64,000 bases of DNA from an uncultured Eubacteriales bacterium (GCA_900318145.1 ONJM01000001.1:1-64000), one strand, 5' to 3'; shown: positions 16,380 through 26,084, numbered from the stretch's first letter. The notes: generated by a model from the letters alone, not told the origin. Made by a program: numbers and translations.

Positions 16380-19300
16380 ATGAAAAAAGCTGCGCGGTAT
16401 ATTTCCCTGCTCCTGTGCGTCCTGCTGCTGAGCACGCTGGTGACAGCGCGGGCGGAGCTGGTAACAATCGGAATCACCCTGACAGGACTTGTTCCGCAGG
16501 AGGATGGTTCCTTCCGGAACACGGTGCCGGAAGGGGATTTCCGCGTTTATCAGAACGGACAGGAAATCGGCGTGATCACAGCGGGGGGTGAAACCCTGGC
16601 AGTGAACAACAGGGACCGGGTCCGGATCGAACCGCTCCCGGAAACTTTCGCGCCTGAATGGGACCTGAGCACCGCATACCTGGCGCCGGATGTATCCGGC
16701 TCCGGAACCGTAATCATTCCCGTGACGATCTACGCGCGGGATCCGGAACCGATCCCGGCCGCAACGGAGGCGCCGGCGGCGCAGCCCGGCACGGAGATTC
16801 CGGTGGAGACAGCCGGTGAGACGCAGGAAAATCCGGAAACGCCGGCTCCGACGGAAGTGCCGGCCGCACAGACAGCGAAAAATGGTCCGATCCAGACGCC
16901 GACCCTGCCGCCCTATACCGAACCCGCGGCGGAAACCACGCCGGAACCGGCGCTGCCCGGCCTCCCGGAAGGCGCGGGAGCAGGAACGCTCCGGGTGCAA
17001 GTCTTCAATGACAAGAACGGCAACGGGGAACAGGGAAGCCTGGAGGACGGCATAAAGGGCATTACGGTCTATCTGCTGAACGAGGCGGAGGAAGCGCTGA
17101 CGTCCGCCGTGACAGACGCGGACGGAATGGCCGTTTTCACGGGGGTGCCCGCGGGCAAATACAGGACGCGGATCACGCTGCCGGAGGAATACTATTTTAC
17201 GCAGTACGGCGGGGAAAACAGCCTGATCCGGAACGCGTACGGCCTGATCAACAAGGGGGAACAGACCAGCCGCGTGCTTGAAATCAGGACGGGCAGCGAA
17301 ACGGAGCAGGGCGTCGGCATCCGGAAAAACGCCTGCACCATGAGCGGCTTCTGTTGGCTGGAGGATACCGTGGACGGCCTCTACCGGAAAGGAGAGACGA
17401 AAATCGCGGGCATCAGGATCCGCATGGAGCATCAGCTGGGAGACCTGATCTACGAAACGGAAACCGACGCGGAAGGAAACTGGAAAATCGATCATCTGCG
17501 CCCGGGATTCTACACGGTCACCGTTACGGCGCCGGAAGGCCTGATGCTGACCCGGTATACCCAGAGCAGGGGCACCCGCTCCTTCCTGACTTCGGACAAT
17601 CCGAAGCGGCGGGTGGACGTGGAGAAATCAGGCACCGCGAACATCGGTTTCAACTGGGCGGCGCAGATCTGCGGACGCTGCTATCTGGACGCGAACTATA
17701 ACGGACTGTACGACGAGGGCGAACTGCCGCTGAAGAACGTCAAGCTTACGGCGAAATATTCATTTGACGGCGAAACAGCGTCCACAGCCGTTTCCGGCGA
17801 GGACGGCACGTATGTGCTGGACGGCCTGCGCGGGAACAGCTATTCGATCCAGGCGACGCTGCCCGCCGGAGGATATACCTTTACCCGCACCGCACCGGCG
17901 GAAGCCCTGGGGAATCTGTTCAGCGCCCGGGGAGACCAGCGGGCTTCAACACTGAGCAACTACACGATCCTGGACGCCGAAAGGCGGCAGATGGATATCG
18001 GCGCGATCCTTCCCGGCAGCGTGGAAGGCACCGTCTACTTTGACGACAACTTCTCCGCCACGCAGGACGGAAGCGAGAAGACGGTTTCGGGCTTCCTCGT
18101 GAACATTCTGGACGCGGCGGGCAACATCGTGGCTTCCGACCGGAGCAACGCATGGGGCGTCTATGAGCTGACGGGACTGGTGCCCGGCGAATACACGCTG
18201 GAAGCTGACGCTGTGAAGGGATACGCGTTCACGAAGCGCGGCGACGGCAATATGCTGCTGAACCTGAATGCCGGCGCCGGGTATTCGGAGCCCTTCCGGG
18301 TGGAGCTTGGGGAAAAGCGCACCGGAATGCATATCGGTATGATCCGCCCCGGCACCGTGGAAGGAACGGTGTTCGCGGACCGGAACGACAACGGGCTGAA
18401 GGATCCCGAGGAGAACGGGCTTACCGGCGTGACTGTGCGCCTGGTGAGCGAAGAGGAGGGAGAAGCCTTCCGCGCGGAAATCGGGGAGGACGGGAAATTC
18501 CTTTTCGACGCCGTGATGCCCGGACGGTATTACGTGGAATATGAGCTGCCGGAAAACGGCGTGTTCGCGCGGGTGAAGGACGGCGGCAACACGGTTTCCG
18601 CGGAGGGAACCGTTGCCCGTACCGAATCCTTTGACTTTGTTACGGGTGAGCTGCGCAAAGCGCCGCTGTGCGGCGCGCTGACGCTGGGCCGGATCGAAGG
18701 AACCGCTTTCCACGACTGTGACGGAAACGGCCTGATGGAGAATGAGGACGCCCTGGCCGGGGTGACCGTGGAACTGATTCCTTCCAGAAGCGAACTGGAG
18801 CCGGTGACGGCTGTGACGGATGAAAACGGAAGGTTCGCACTGGAGCAGCTGCGGCCGGACGTATATGAACTGGCGGTCGCCTGTCCGGAAGGATATGTGC
18901 TGAGCCGCACGGATTCCCTTGAGCTGCCGCTGAAGGCAGGGCTGAAGGAACAAACTGTGAGCCTGAACGTCCGGATGGGCGACGAATGGACCGGCCAGTT
19001 TACGGGCGCGGTGCTTCCCGCGGCGATTACGGGCCGGCTCTGGCTGGATGAAAACAACAACGGCCTGTTCGACGACGGAGAGAGAACGCCGGCCGGATAT
19101 CGGGTTACGGTGACGGACGAATCCACCGGCGCGGTGTTCGATACACCGGTTACCGATGAAAACGGTGTGTTCTCTGCGGCGGGCATGATTCCGGGAAGCT
19201 TTTCCGTTTCCCTGCCGTTAGATGAACGGACGCTGGCCGCGAAGCCCGGGGATTCCGCCTTTGCGGAAGAGAACGGCGCGCTGGTGCTCGCGGGCATCAG

Positions 19301-20108
19301 ACTGCGGGAAAATGAAATCCGTGAAGGCCTGCTGCTGGGCATAGTCCGCTATACCGCTGTCAGCGGGCAGGCATGGATTGACCGCGGAGACGGGATCGAA
19401 AGCCTTGCCGGCGTGCAGATTACCATGCGGAATGCTGAAGACGGCAGCGTGATCGCTGAAACAAAGACGGAAAGCGACGGCAGCTACCGGATGGACGGGC
19501 TGATGCCCTGCGTGTTCCGCCTGGAAGTGACGGCCCCTGAAGGCTGCGTGGTCATCGAACCGGACGACGCGCGGCTGGCAGGCGGACTCCGTTCCGTACC
19601 GTCGGAGACCAGCAACCGGCTGGGCTTCACGGAGGACATGGTGCTGGAGATGGACCGGGATATCGGCGGCATGGATATCGGATGTGTCCTGCCCGGACGC
19701 CTGGGGGACTACTGCTGGGTGGACCTGAACGAAAACGGCCTGCAGGACGGGGGCGAACCCGGTGTTCCGAATGTGCGGATCGAACTGCTGCGGGACGGCG
19801 AGTATGTCGCGGAAACCGTCACGAACCAGTACGGGTTCTACCGCTTTGTGGATCTGTATCCCGCGGTGTATACCCTGAAGGTGCATGTGCCGGAGGAAGT
19901 GGTGCCGGCCTGGCGGCGTACGGATCTGCCGATGATTGCCTCCGTGCTGGAAGCATCGGATGAGGATACGGCTTATTCCGTTCCGGTAACCGTGGAAAGC
20001 AACCGTGACCAGTTCAATGCGGATCTCGGATTTGTCTGCCTGGAAGCAGGCGTGCTGCCTGAGGGCGCCGGCGAAGGCGAGACGCAGGACTGGAGCAAAA
20101 AATATTGA
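16380..20108 (+). CDS. Large secreted SdrD-like B-repeat protein
   Basis: A 1,242-residue exported protein. The signal peptide MKKAARYISLLLCVLLLSTLVTARA is followed by a small N-terminal domain, a Pro/Glu/Thr-rich linker (about 120-195) and nine repeats of roughly 110 residues from residue 200 to 1200. Each repeat begins with an EGTVFxDxNxNGLxDxxE-type strand, as in DKNGNGEQG (200s), DANYNGLYDEGE (430s), DRNDNGLKDPEE (660s), DENNNGLFDDGE (890s) and DLNENGLQDGGE (1115s); the DxNxNGxxD pattern is the calcium-binding loop of SdrD B-type/Cna-like prealbumin folds. No LPXTG motif or C-terminal membrane anchor is present. It ends 12 bases before the L,D-transpeptidase gene. A stalk or wall-associated adhesin role is inferred. 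Confidence 0.85.
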   Translation: MKKAARYISLLLCVLLLSTLVTARAELVTIGITLTGLVPQEDGSFRNTVPEGDFRVYQNGQEIGVITAGGETLAVNNRDRVRIEPLPETFAPEWDLSTAYLAPDVSGSGTVIIPVTIYARDPEPIPAATEAPAAQPGTEIPVETAGETQENPETPAPTEVPAAQTAKNGPIQTPTLPPYTEPAAETTPEPALPGLPEGAGAGTLRVQVFNDKNGNGEQGSLEDGIKGITVYLLNEAEEALTSAVTDADGMAVFTGVPAGKYRTRITLPEEYYFTQYGGENSLIRNAYGLINKGEQTSRVLEIRTGSETEQGVGIRKNACTMSGFCWLEDTVDGLYRKGETKIAGIRIRMEHQLGDLIYETETDAEGNWKIDHLRPGFYTVTVTAPEGLMLTRYTQSRGTRSFLTSDNPKRRVDVEKSGTANIGFNWAAQICGRCYLDANYNGLYDEGELPLKNVKLTAKYSFDGETASTAVSGEDGTYVLDGLRGNSYSIQATLPAGGYTFTRTAPAEALGNLFSARGDQRASTLSNYTILDAERRQMDIGAILPGSVEGTVYFDDNFSATQDGSEKTVSGFLVNILDAAGNIVASDRSNAWGVYELTGLVPGEYTLEADAVKGYAFTKRGDGNMLLNLNAGAGYSEPFRVELGEKRTGMHIGMIRPGTVEGTVFADRNDNGLKDPEENGLTGVTVRLVSEEEGEAFRAEIGEDGKFLFDAVMPGRYYVEYELPENGVFARVKDGGNTVSAEGTVARTESFDFVTGELRKAPLCGALTLGRIEGTAFHDCDGNGLMENEDALAGVTVELIPSRSELEPVTAVTDENGRFALEQLRPDVYELAVACPEGYVLSRTDSLELPLKAGLKEQTVSLNVRMGDEWTGQFTGAVLPAAITGRLWLDENNNGLFDDGERTPAGYRVTVTDESTGAVFDTPVTDENGVFSAAGMIPGSFSVSLPLDERTLAAKPGDSAFAEENGALVLAGIRLRENEIREGLLLGIVRYTAVSGQAWIDRGDGIESLAGVQITMRNAEDGSVIAETKTESDGSYRMDGLMPCVFRLEVTAPEGCVVIEPDDARLAGGLRSVPSETSNRLGFTEDMVLEMDRDIGGMDIGCVLPGRLGDYCWVDLNENGLQDGGEPGVPNVRIELLRDGEYVAETVTNQYGFYRFVDLYPAVYTLKVHVPEEVVPAWRRTDLPMIASVLEASDEDTAYSVPVTVESNRDQFNADLGFVCLEAGVLPEGAGEGETQDWSKKY

Positions 20109-20119
20109 GGTGTGACAGT

Positions 20120-21910
20120 ATGATGAAAAAATGGATCAGCCTGCTGCTTGCGGCGCTGCTGCTGTTCGTGTCCTGCGTGTGCGCGGCTGAAACGGCGGAG
20201 GAAATTCCGGAGGGGGAAGCCGCCGAAACGGAAGCGGATACGGAGGGATCCGGGGAAGAGTATATGGGGGACGACTCCGAACAGATTCCCATCGAAATCC
20301 CGGAAACGGACGGAGAAGAGGACGAAGCGCTGCAGATCCGTCCCCTGAAGGCCGGGGATGAAGGCGACGATGTCATGTATCTCCAGCTTCGGCTGAAGAG
20401 CCTGGAGTACTTTGCCGGGGAAGCGAACGGAAAGTATAACCAGGAAACGGAGCAGGCGGTGCGCGCTTTTCAGAAGGATTACGCTGAAAATGAAGCGGAA
20501 ATCACCGGGGACGCGGATATCGCCACCCAGCTCCGGGCGTCCGTCGCGCTGTACAGGACGCTGAAACGGAATGCGCAGGGCGAGGATGTAAAGGAGCTGC
20601 AGAGCCGGCTGTCCGATCTGGGCTACTACAAGGGAAAAATCAGCGGTAATTTTCTGGAAGGAACGGAGAACGCAATCAAGCAGTTCCAGAAATATAACGA
20701 CATGGAACAGACCGGCATCGCGACGCCCGCGGTGCAGACGGCAATCTTCTCCGACGAGGCTGTCAGCCGCTACGGTGACGAGGAAACGATCGACATTCCC
20801 GTTGACTATGATGACGAGTACTATATTGTGGACGAGAACGAACGCGGCGTTCCCATGCCGGACGCGCCGGTTCTGTACACAAAAACCCTGAAAAGGGGGA
20901 ACAAGGGTTCCGAAGAAGTGAAGCTGCTGCAGGAGCGGATGAAACAGCTGGGATACTACGACGGGCCGGTGAGCGGCAACTTCGCGGACAAGACCCTTGC
21001 TGCCGTGAAGAAGATCCAGGTGCAGAACGGCATGGAAGATTCCGGCGTGGTGGATGAGGCGACCTGGAACGTGATTTTCAACAATCCCGGAATCGTGACG
21101 CCGGATATGCCGGCGAAGCCCGCGCCGAAAGCGGAATACGCGATTACCGTCGATGTACGCAACCAGATCGTGATCGTATACACGCTGGACGAAAACAACG
21201 AATATACCATTGCTGTGCGGTATATGCTCTGCTCTACCGGGATGAAGGCGACGCCGAGCCCGGTCGGGGACTGGGTGCTGAACGGCAAGAAGACGCGGTG
21301 GTGCTTCTTCCCGAAATGGGGAAGCTGGGCCCGCTACTGGACGCGGATCAACGCGCAGGTAGCTTTCCACTCGCCGATTTATTATGAGCCCGATACGAGC
21401 AAGATGAATAAAACCAGCTGGAAAATGCTGGGCAACCGGGCAAGCCACGGATGTATCCGGCTGTCCGTACCGGACGCCAAATGGATCTATGACAACGTAG
21501 GCAAGGGAACGGTCGTGACCATCCGGGAGGATCTGCCCTACAACTATGAACTGAAAACGGCCCTGAACCGCGACAAACCCAAGTCCCCCAACGGGGATCC
21601 GCCGGCGACAACCCCGGAACCGGCATACAGCCGGGAAAACAAGCCGACGCTGCATGCCACCCTGGGCAACAAGAGCCAGGGAGAGGCGGTTTACTGGGTT
21701 CAGCGCCGCCTGCAGGAGCTCGGATACTACAGGACCAAGTGCACCGGCGAAATGCTGAACCAGACGATCCAGGCCGTGAAAGATTTCCAGAAGGACCACG
21801 GTTTCACACCGAGCGGAACGGTGAATCAGCAGCTGATCGACGCCATGGCGGAGGCGGAGAAGATTACGCCCACACCGGCGCCGCTTCCCGAACCGACACC
21901 GGCTCCGTAA
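20120..21910 (+). CDS. L,D-transpeptidase with four peptidoglycan-binding repeats
   Basis: A 596-residue exported enzyme. A signal peptide (MMKKWISLLLAALLLFVSCVCA) precedes an acidic Glu-rich spacer. PGBD_1 repeats occur at about 72-125, 148-198, 255-310 and again at 513-565, each with an LxxxLxxLGYY core. The YkuD domain is at about 340-470, with NQIVIVYTLDENNEYTI, KTRWCFFPKWGSWARYW, VAFHSP and the active-site ASHGCIRLSVPDAKWIYD (Cys about 444). These enzymes make 3-3 peptidoglycan crosslinks by Cys acyl transfer. A Pro/Thr-rich tail ends the protein. Start 20120 was chosen over 20105 for GAGGTG eight bases upstream and the signal peptide. Confidence 0.92.
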   Translation: MMKKWISLLLAALLLFVSCVCAAETAEEIPEGEAAETEADTEGSGEEYMGDDSEQIPIEIPETDGEEDEALQIRPLKAGDEGDDVMYLQLRLKSLEYFAGEANGKYNQETEQAVRAFQKDYAENEAEITGDADIATQLRASVALYRTLKRNAQGEDVKELQSRLSDLGYYKGKISGNFLEGTENAIKQFQKYNDMEQTGIATPAVQTAIFSDEAVSRYGDEETIDIPVDYDDEYYIVDENERGVPMPDAPVLYTKTLKRGNKGSEEVKLLQERMKQLGYYDGPVSGNFADKTLAAVKKIQVQNGMEDSGVVDEATWNVIFNNPGIVTPDMPAKPAPKAEYAITVDVRNQIVIVYTLDENNEYTIAVRYMLCSTGMKATPSPVGDWVLNGKKTRWCFFPKWGSWARYWTRINAQVAFHSPIYYEPDTSKMNKTSWKMLGNRASHGCIRLSVPDAKWIYDNVGKGTVVTIREDLPYNYELKTALNRDKPKSPNGDPPATTPEPAYSRENKPTLHATLGNKSQGEAVYWVQRRLQELGYYRTKCTGEMLNQTIQAVKDFQKDHGFTPSGTVNQQLIDAMAEAEKITPTPAPLPEPTPAP

Positions 21911-21932
21911 GCCGGAAACGGGGATCAGGAAA

Positions 21933-21966
21933 GGGGAGAGTGAGAAAGCTCTCTCCTTCTTCTTTG
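21933..21966 (+). terminator. Rho-independent terminator
   Basis: GGAGAG pairs with CTCTCC around a ten-base loop, followed by TTCTTCTTT. It ends the three-gene envelope group. Confidence 0.6.
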
Positions 21967-22065
21967 GCTTTTTGCCGGGAAGGCTCCGCGTGCCCGCTGC
22001 CGCATATCCTGTTTCCCGCGGGTGAAAAAGCGCGAAAAGAGCTGCTTTCGGCGGAAAGCGGCTGA

Positions 22066-22095
22066 TTGACACGGCAGCAGGGAGATTTGTATAAT
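22066..22095 (+). promoter_or_regulatory. Strong sigma-A promoter
   Basis: Consensus TTGACA (22066-22071) and TATAAT (22090-22095), 18-base spacer. It stands 56 bases ahead of the small conserved gene at 22151. Confidence 0.8.
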
Positions 22096-22150
22096 CAACC
22101 CGTCAGGCTGACAGAAGTTGAGACAGGCGGGAACGCGGGAGGAAACAGCC

Positions 22151-22369
22151 ATGAAATTCGGAAAAAGAAACACGGCGAAAGCCGGATATGACGCGGCGGT
22201 GAAAACCCCTGTCATCCGCTGCAGCATCTGCACCGGGGAGCAGGTGGCGGGCTTTCAGCGGAAGGATACGGGAACCTTCGAGGAGGTTATGCTGATCCGG
22301 GACGCCGCGGATCTGCAGGCGTTCCGGGACGCCTACGGCATTGAGGGTGAAATCCGGAAAATCTACTGA
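22151..22369 (+). CDS. Conserved small protein with CxxC motif
   Basis: A 72-residue basic-then-acidic soluble protein. It carries TPVIRCSICTGEQVAGFQRKDTG, where CSIC is a CxxC pair, followed by EVMLIRDAADLQAFRDAYGIEGEIRKIY. Short proteins with this RCSICTGEQVAGF motif recur in Clostridia and have no assigned function. GGGAGGAA lies seven bases before the ATG at 22151; an ATG at 22118 lacks a site. It stands under a strong promoter and 43 bases ahead of the dehydrogenase. Confidence 0.75.
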   Translation: MKFGKRNTAKAGYDAAVKTPVIRCSICTGEQVAGFQRKDTGTFEEVMLIRDAADLQAFRDAYGIEGEIRKIY

Positions 22370-22412
22370 AGACCCGGAAACCGCAGCATGAAAACGGAAA
22401 GGCGGATAAACC

Positions 22413-23489
22413 ATGAAACGCAGGGTACGTATTGTTTTTTTTGACGCGAAGGATTATGACACCGCGTCTTTTGAAGGCGCGCTGCCGGCTTTCCGGGAAG
22501 CGCATCCCGGGATGCCGGAATATGAACTCAGGTTTTTTGATACCCGGCTGAGCATGAACACGGTGAATCTCGCGAAGGGTGCGGATGTGGTCTGCATTTT
22601 CGTGAACGACCTGGTGGACGCGGAAATGGCGGAAACCTTGCGGAGCATGGGCGTAAAGCTGCTGGCGCTCCGGTGCGCGGGATACAACAATGTGGACGTT
22701 CAGGCCTGCTTCGGGAAGATTCACGTGGTCCGGGTACCGGCTTATTCACCCTACGCGGTGGCGGAGCATGCCATCGCGATGCTGATGACCTCCATCCGCC
22801 GGATCCATAAGGCATACATCCGGACGCGGGATTTCAATTTCAGCCTCAGCGGGCTGACTGGCTTCGATCTGCACGGGAAGACAGTGGGCGTAATCGGAAC
22901 CGGGAAGATCGGCGCCTGCTTCATCCGGATCTGCCAGGGTTTCGGCATGCGGGTGCTTGCGTATGACAAATTCCCGAATTCCGCGCTGCGGGAGTCCGGC
23001 GTGGAATATGTTCCGATCGGGGAAATCTGGAAGCAGAGCGACATCATTTCCCTGCACTGCCCGCTGACGGATGAAACGAAACATCTGGTGAACGCGGAAA
23101 GCATCGCCGAAATGAAAAAGGGTGCTGTGATCGTGAATACCTCCCGGGGCGGGCTGATCGATTCCGAGGCGCTGCTGGAAGGAATCAAATCCCGCCAGGT
23201 CGGCGCGGCCTGCCTGGATGTATATGAGGAGGAATCCAACATCTTCTTCCATGACTTTTCCGGGCATATTGTGGAGGATGATACGCTGGCGCGCCTGATT
23301 TCCATGCCGAACGTAATTGTTTCCTCCCACCAGGCGTTCCTGACCCAGGAAGCGCTGGGGAATATAGCGGATACTACGTTTGCCAACATCCTGGAGTTTT
23401 TCGGGACGGGCATGAGCGAAAACGAACTGTGCTACAAGTGCGGAAAGCTGGAGACCTGTACGCGGGATCACCGGCAGAAATGCTTCTAA
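22413..23489 (+). CDS. D-lactate dehydrogenase-like 2-hydroxyacid dehydrogenase
   Basis: A 358-residue NAD-dependent D-2-hydroxyacid dehydrogenase, probably pyruvate to D-lactate. Seen: NNVDVQA and RVPAYSPYAVAEHAIAML in the catalytic domain; the nucleotide-binding GVIGTGKIGACF with a downstream Asp in LAYDKFPN (NAD preference); NTSRGGLID with the substrate Arg; Glu in EEESNIFF; and the catalytic His in VIVSSHQAFLTQEAL. Family members are about 330 residues; here a tail ending CYKCGKLETCTRDHRQKCF adds four cysteines spaced x2, x5 and x7. GGAAAGG precedes the start. The adjacent small CxxC protein is probably on the same transcript. Confidence 0.88.
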   Translation: MKRRVRIVFFDAKDYDTASFEGALPAFREAHPGMPEYELRFFDTRLSMNTVNLAKGADVVCIFVNDLVDAEMAETLRSMGVKLLALRCAGYNNVDVQACFGKIHVVRVPAYSPYAVAEHAIAMLMTSIRRIHKAYIRTRDFNFSLSGLTGFDLHGKTVGVIGTGKIGACFIRICQGFGMRVLAYDKFPNSALRESGVEYVPIGEIWKQSDIISLHCPLTDETKHLVNAESIAEMKKGAVIVNTSRGGLIDSEALLEGIKSRQVGAACLDVYEEESNIFFHDFSGHIVEDDTLARLISMPNVIVSSHQAFLTQEALGNIADTTFANILEFFGTGMSENELCYKCGKLETCTRDHRQKCF

Positions 23490-23510
23490 GGAACGGAAGA
23501 GCGAAGGACA

Positions 23511-24401
23511 ATGAATCAGAAAGCATTGCGGGGCAGCCTGCTGCTGCTCCTGGGGTCGGTCATCTGGGGAGCTGCTTTCGCGGCCCAGCGGATGGGGATG
23601 GATCATGTACCGCCATTTACTTTTTCCGGTATCCGGATGCTGCTGGCAGGCCTTGTGCTGATCCCGGTGTCCGCAATTTCACGGAAACGGTCCGCTGTTC
23701 AGGCTGATCCGCGGGAACAGCGGAAAGGCGGAATCCTGTGCGGGCTCTTCCTGTTTGCGGCGACGTCCTTCCAGCAGGTCGGTCTGGTATACACCTCGGC
23801 GGGAAAAGCCGGGTTTATAACGGCGCTGTATGTGGTGCTGGTTCCGGTAGCAGCATGGGTTTTGTTCCGGAAGCAGCCGGGCTGGGTAATCTGGGCCGGC
23901 GTCGGACTGGCGGTTGCGGCGCTGTATCTGCTGTGCATTCCCGCTGAGGGTTTTCAGGTGGAGCAGGGGGACGCCCTGGTTCTGGGCTGCGCTGTATGCT
24001 TTACGGGGCAGATTCTCTGTATCGACCGTTACGCGCCCCGGGTGGACGGAGTCACAATGGCAAGAGATGAATTCCTCATAACCGGGATCCTTTCTATGAT
24101 CATCGCGGTCTGCACGGAAGAAATCCGGCCGGACGGGATCATGAAGGCGGTCATTCCGATTCTCTATACCGGTATTCTGTCCGGCGCGGTGGGATACACC
24201 CTGCAGATTATCGCGCAGCGGGATGTCAATCCAACGGTCGCTTCGCTGCTGATGTGCCTGGAATCCGTTTTTGCCGTGCTGACCGGCGTGATCCTGCTCG
24301 GGGAGCAGATGACCGCGCGGGAAGGCGCAGGATGCGTGCTGATGTTCACCGCGGTGGTTCTGGCACAGCTGTCCACAGCCATGAAGAAGAGAAAAACCTG
24401 A
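23511..24401 (+). CDS. EamA/DMT-family transporter
   Basis: A 296-residue inner-membrane protein with ten helices and two EamA repeats (residues about 8-145 and 155-290). The opening LLLLLGSVIWGAAFAAQRMGMDHVPPFTFSGIRMLLAGLVL and the second-repeat GYTLQIIAQRDVNPTVASLLMCLESVFAVLTGVILLGEQM are characteristic. The family exports or imports metabolites such as amino acids or drugs; the substrate cannot be inferred. GGAAGAG precedes the ATG. It follows the dehydrogenase by 21 bases and precedes a phosphodiesterase by 18. Confidence 0.9.
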   Translation: MNQKALRGSLLLLLGSVIWGAAFAAQRMGMDHVPPFTFSGIRMLLAGLVLIPVSAISRKRSAVQADPREQRKGGILCGLFLFAATSFQQVGLVYTSAGKAGFITALYVVLVPVAAWVLFRKQPGWVIWAGVGLAVAALYLLCIPAEGFQVEQGDALVLGCAVCFTGQILCIDRYAPRVDGVTMARDEFLITGILSMIIAVCTEEIRPDGIMKAVIPILYTGILSGAVGYTLQIIAQRDVNPTVASLLMCLESVFAVLTGVILLGEQMTAREGAGCVLMFTAVVLAQLSTAMKKRKT

Positions 24402-24419
24402 AAAGAAAGGCTGCAGTAT

Positions 24420-24962
24420 ATGAAAATCCTGATTGCGTCCGATATCCACGGTTCAGCATACTGGTGCCGCAGGCTGATGGAAGCCTGGGACCGGGAGAAA
24501 CCGGAACGCGTGGTGCTGCTGGGAGATCTGCTGTACCACGGCCCCCGCAACGACCTGCCGGAGGAATACGCGCCGAAGCAGGTTATTGCCATGCTGAATG
24601 AACGCAGGGACAGCATTCTCTGCGTCCGCGGAAACTGTGATACGGAAGTGGACCAGATGGTGCTGCAGTTTCCGATCCTGGCGGATTATGCCTGGATCGC
24701 GGCCGACGGGCGCCGGCTTTTCGTGACCCACGGGCATATCCATAATGCAAACAATCCCCCGCCGCTGAGGGAGGGGGAGATCCTGCTGCACGGGCATACG
24801 CACATTCCGGCCTGGGAGGATCGCGGGACTTTCCGGGTGTGCAATCCCGGATCCGTATCCATACCGAAGGAAAACAGCCCGCACGGGTATATGACCATGG
24901 AAAACGGCGTCTTCACATGGAAGACGCCGGACGGGACTGTTTATCATACCGAAAGGGAATAA
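24420..24962 (+). CDS. yfcE: YfcE-type metallophosphoesterase
   Basis: A 180-residue single-domain calcineurin-like phosphodiesterase. Metal ligands: DIHG (residues 8-11, DxH), GDLLYHGPRN, GNCD, and GHIH/GHTH with HGHTHIPAWED near residue 125. PRNDLPEEYAPKQVIAMLN is typical of YfcE, which hydrolyses artificial phosphodiesters with Mn; the natural substrate is unknown. It is the last gene of the rightward group and converges on trpS, with only 12 bases between stops. Confidence 0.88.
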   Translation: MKILIASDIHGSAYWCRRLMEAWDREKPERVVLLGDLLYHGPRNDLPEEYAPKQVIAMLNERRDSILCVRGNCDTEVDQMVLQFPILADYAWIAADGRRLFVTHGHIHNANNPPPLREGEILLHGHTHIPAWEDRGTFRVCNPGSVSIPKENSPHGYMTMENGVFTWKTPDGTVYHTERE

Positions 24963-24974
24963 GGCTGCATCAGG

Positions 24975-26084
24975 TTACTGTTTTGCCGCCTTCAGCATTT
25001 TATCCCATTCCTTCACAATGGCGCGGTCATCGAAATAATTGATCCGCATGGCCTTCCGGACCCGCGCGAGCGTGGCGTTGGTGGTTTCCTGCGCTTTCAG
25101 CGTTCCGGCCCGGATGATGTCATACACGGTATCGATGTCCTTTTCCCATTCCGCTCTTGCGGTCCGGATCGGATCCAGAGTCTCATTCAGCACACTGATC
25201 AGGAACTTTTTGCAGGTGCCGTCCCCGAGACCGCCCCGGCGGTAATGCTCCTTCATTTCTTCCAGATTCGCATAGTCCGACAGGTACCGGCCGAAGTGCT
25301 CGTCCGTGCACAGGGCATCCAGGTAGGTGAACACGACATTTCCTTCCGTGTGCCCCGGGTCTTCAATTTTCAGATGCTGCGGATCGGTGAACATTTTGCC
25401 GTTCACCTGTTTTTTGACGGTTTTCGCGTCATCTGAAAGGTAGATGCAGTTCCCCAGGCTTTTGCTCATCTTTGCCTTGCCGTCCACTCCGGGCAGGCGC
25501 CGCTGGGTTTCATTCTCAGGGATCATGGCCTTCGGCATGACCAGTGTCTCTCCGTAGATCTTGTTGAATTTCTCCACAATTTCCCGGGTCTGCTCAATCA
25601 TCGGAAGCTGGTCTTCGCCTACAGGCACCACCGTGGCGTCAAAGGCGGTGATATCCGCCGCCTGGGAAACGGGGTAGCAGAAGAAGCCCGCGGGCAGGCC
25701 TTCGTCCGCGAAACCGCGCATCTGGATTTCCGCCTTGACGGTGGGATTCCGGCTCAGCCGGGCTGTGGTAACCAGATTCAGATAATAGAAAGTCAGCGCG
25801 TGCAGCGCCGGCAGGGCACTCTGCACACAGATGGTGGTCTTTTCCGGATCCAGCCCGACACTCAGGTAATCCAGTACAACGTTGATAATATTTTCCCGGA
25901 TTTTTCCGGGGTTGTCCGCATTATCCGTCAGCGCCTGATCATCCGCGATCAGGATGTTGATTTCATCGAATTTTCCGGAGTTCTGCAGCTCCACGCGGCG
26001 CTTCAGGCTTCCGACATAGTGCCCGAGATGAAGCCGCCCTGTGGGCCGGTCTCCCGTAAGGATAATCTGTTTCTGCTCTGCCAT
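24975..26084 (-). CDS. trpS: Tryptophan--tRNA ligase
   Basis: A 369-residue class I aminoacyl-tRNA synthetase that charges tRNA-Trp. The HIGH-equivalent is RPTGRLHLGHYVGSL near residue 12 and the KMSKS loop is present (GKAKMSKSLGN); MIEQTREIVEKFNKIYG and YPVSQAADITAFDATVVPVGEDQ are specific to TrpRS. Start 26084 follows AAGGGTGA by nine bases; the upstream in-frame ATG at 26117 has no site. Only about 100 bases lie between it and the divergent tRNA promoter, so a T-box leader does not fit and none is seen. Confidence 0.95.
   Translation of the reverse strand: MAEQKQIILTGDRPTGRLHLGHYVGSLKRRVELQNSGKFDEINILIADDQALTDNADNPGKIRENIINVVLDYLSVGLDPEKTTICVQSALPALHALTFYYLNLVTTARLSRNPTVKAEIQMRGFADEGLPAGFFCYPVSQAADITAFDATVVPVGEDQLPMIEQTREIVEKFNKIYGETLVMPKAMIPENETQRRLPGVDGKAKMSKSLGNCIYLSDDAKTVKKQVNGKMFTDPQHLKIEDPGHTEGNVVFTYLDALCTDEHFGRYLSDYANLEEMKEHYRRGGLGDGTCKKFLISVLNETLDPIRTARAEWEKDIDTVYDIIRAGTLKAQETTNATLARVRKAMRINYFDDRAIVKEWDKMLKAAKQ

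Noticed and set aside
16380-20108. Sortase-anchored surface protein
   Set aside because: No LPXTG-like motif, hydrophobic helix or basic tail at the C-terminus.
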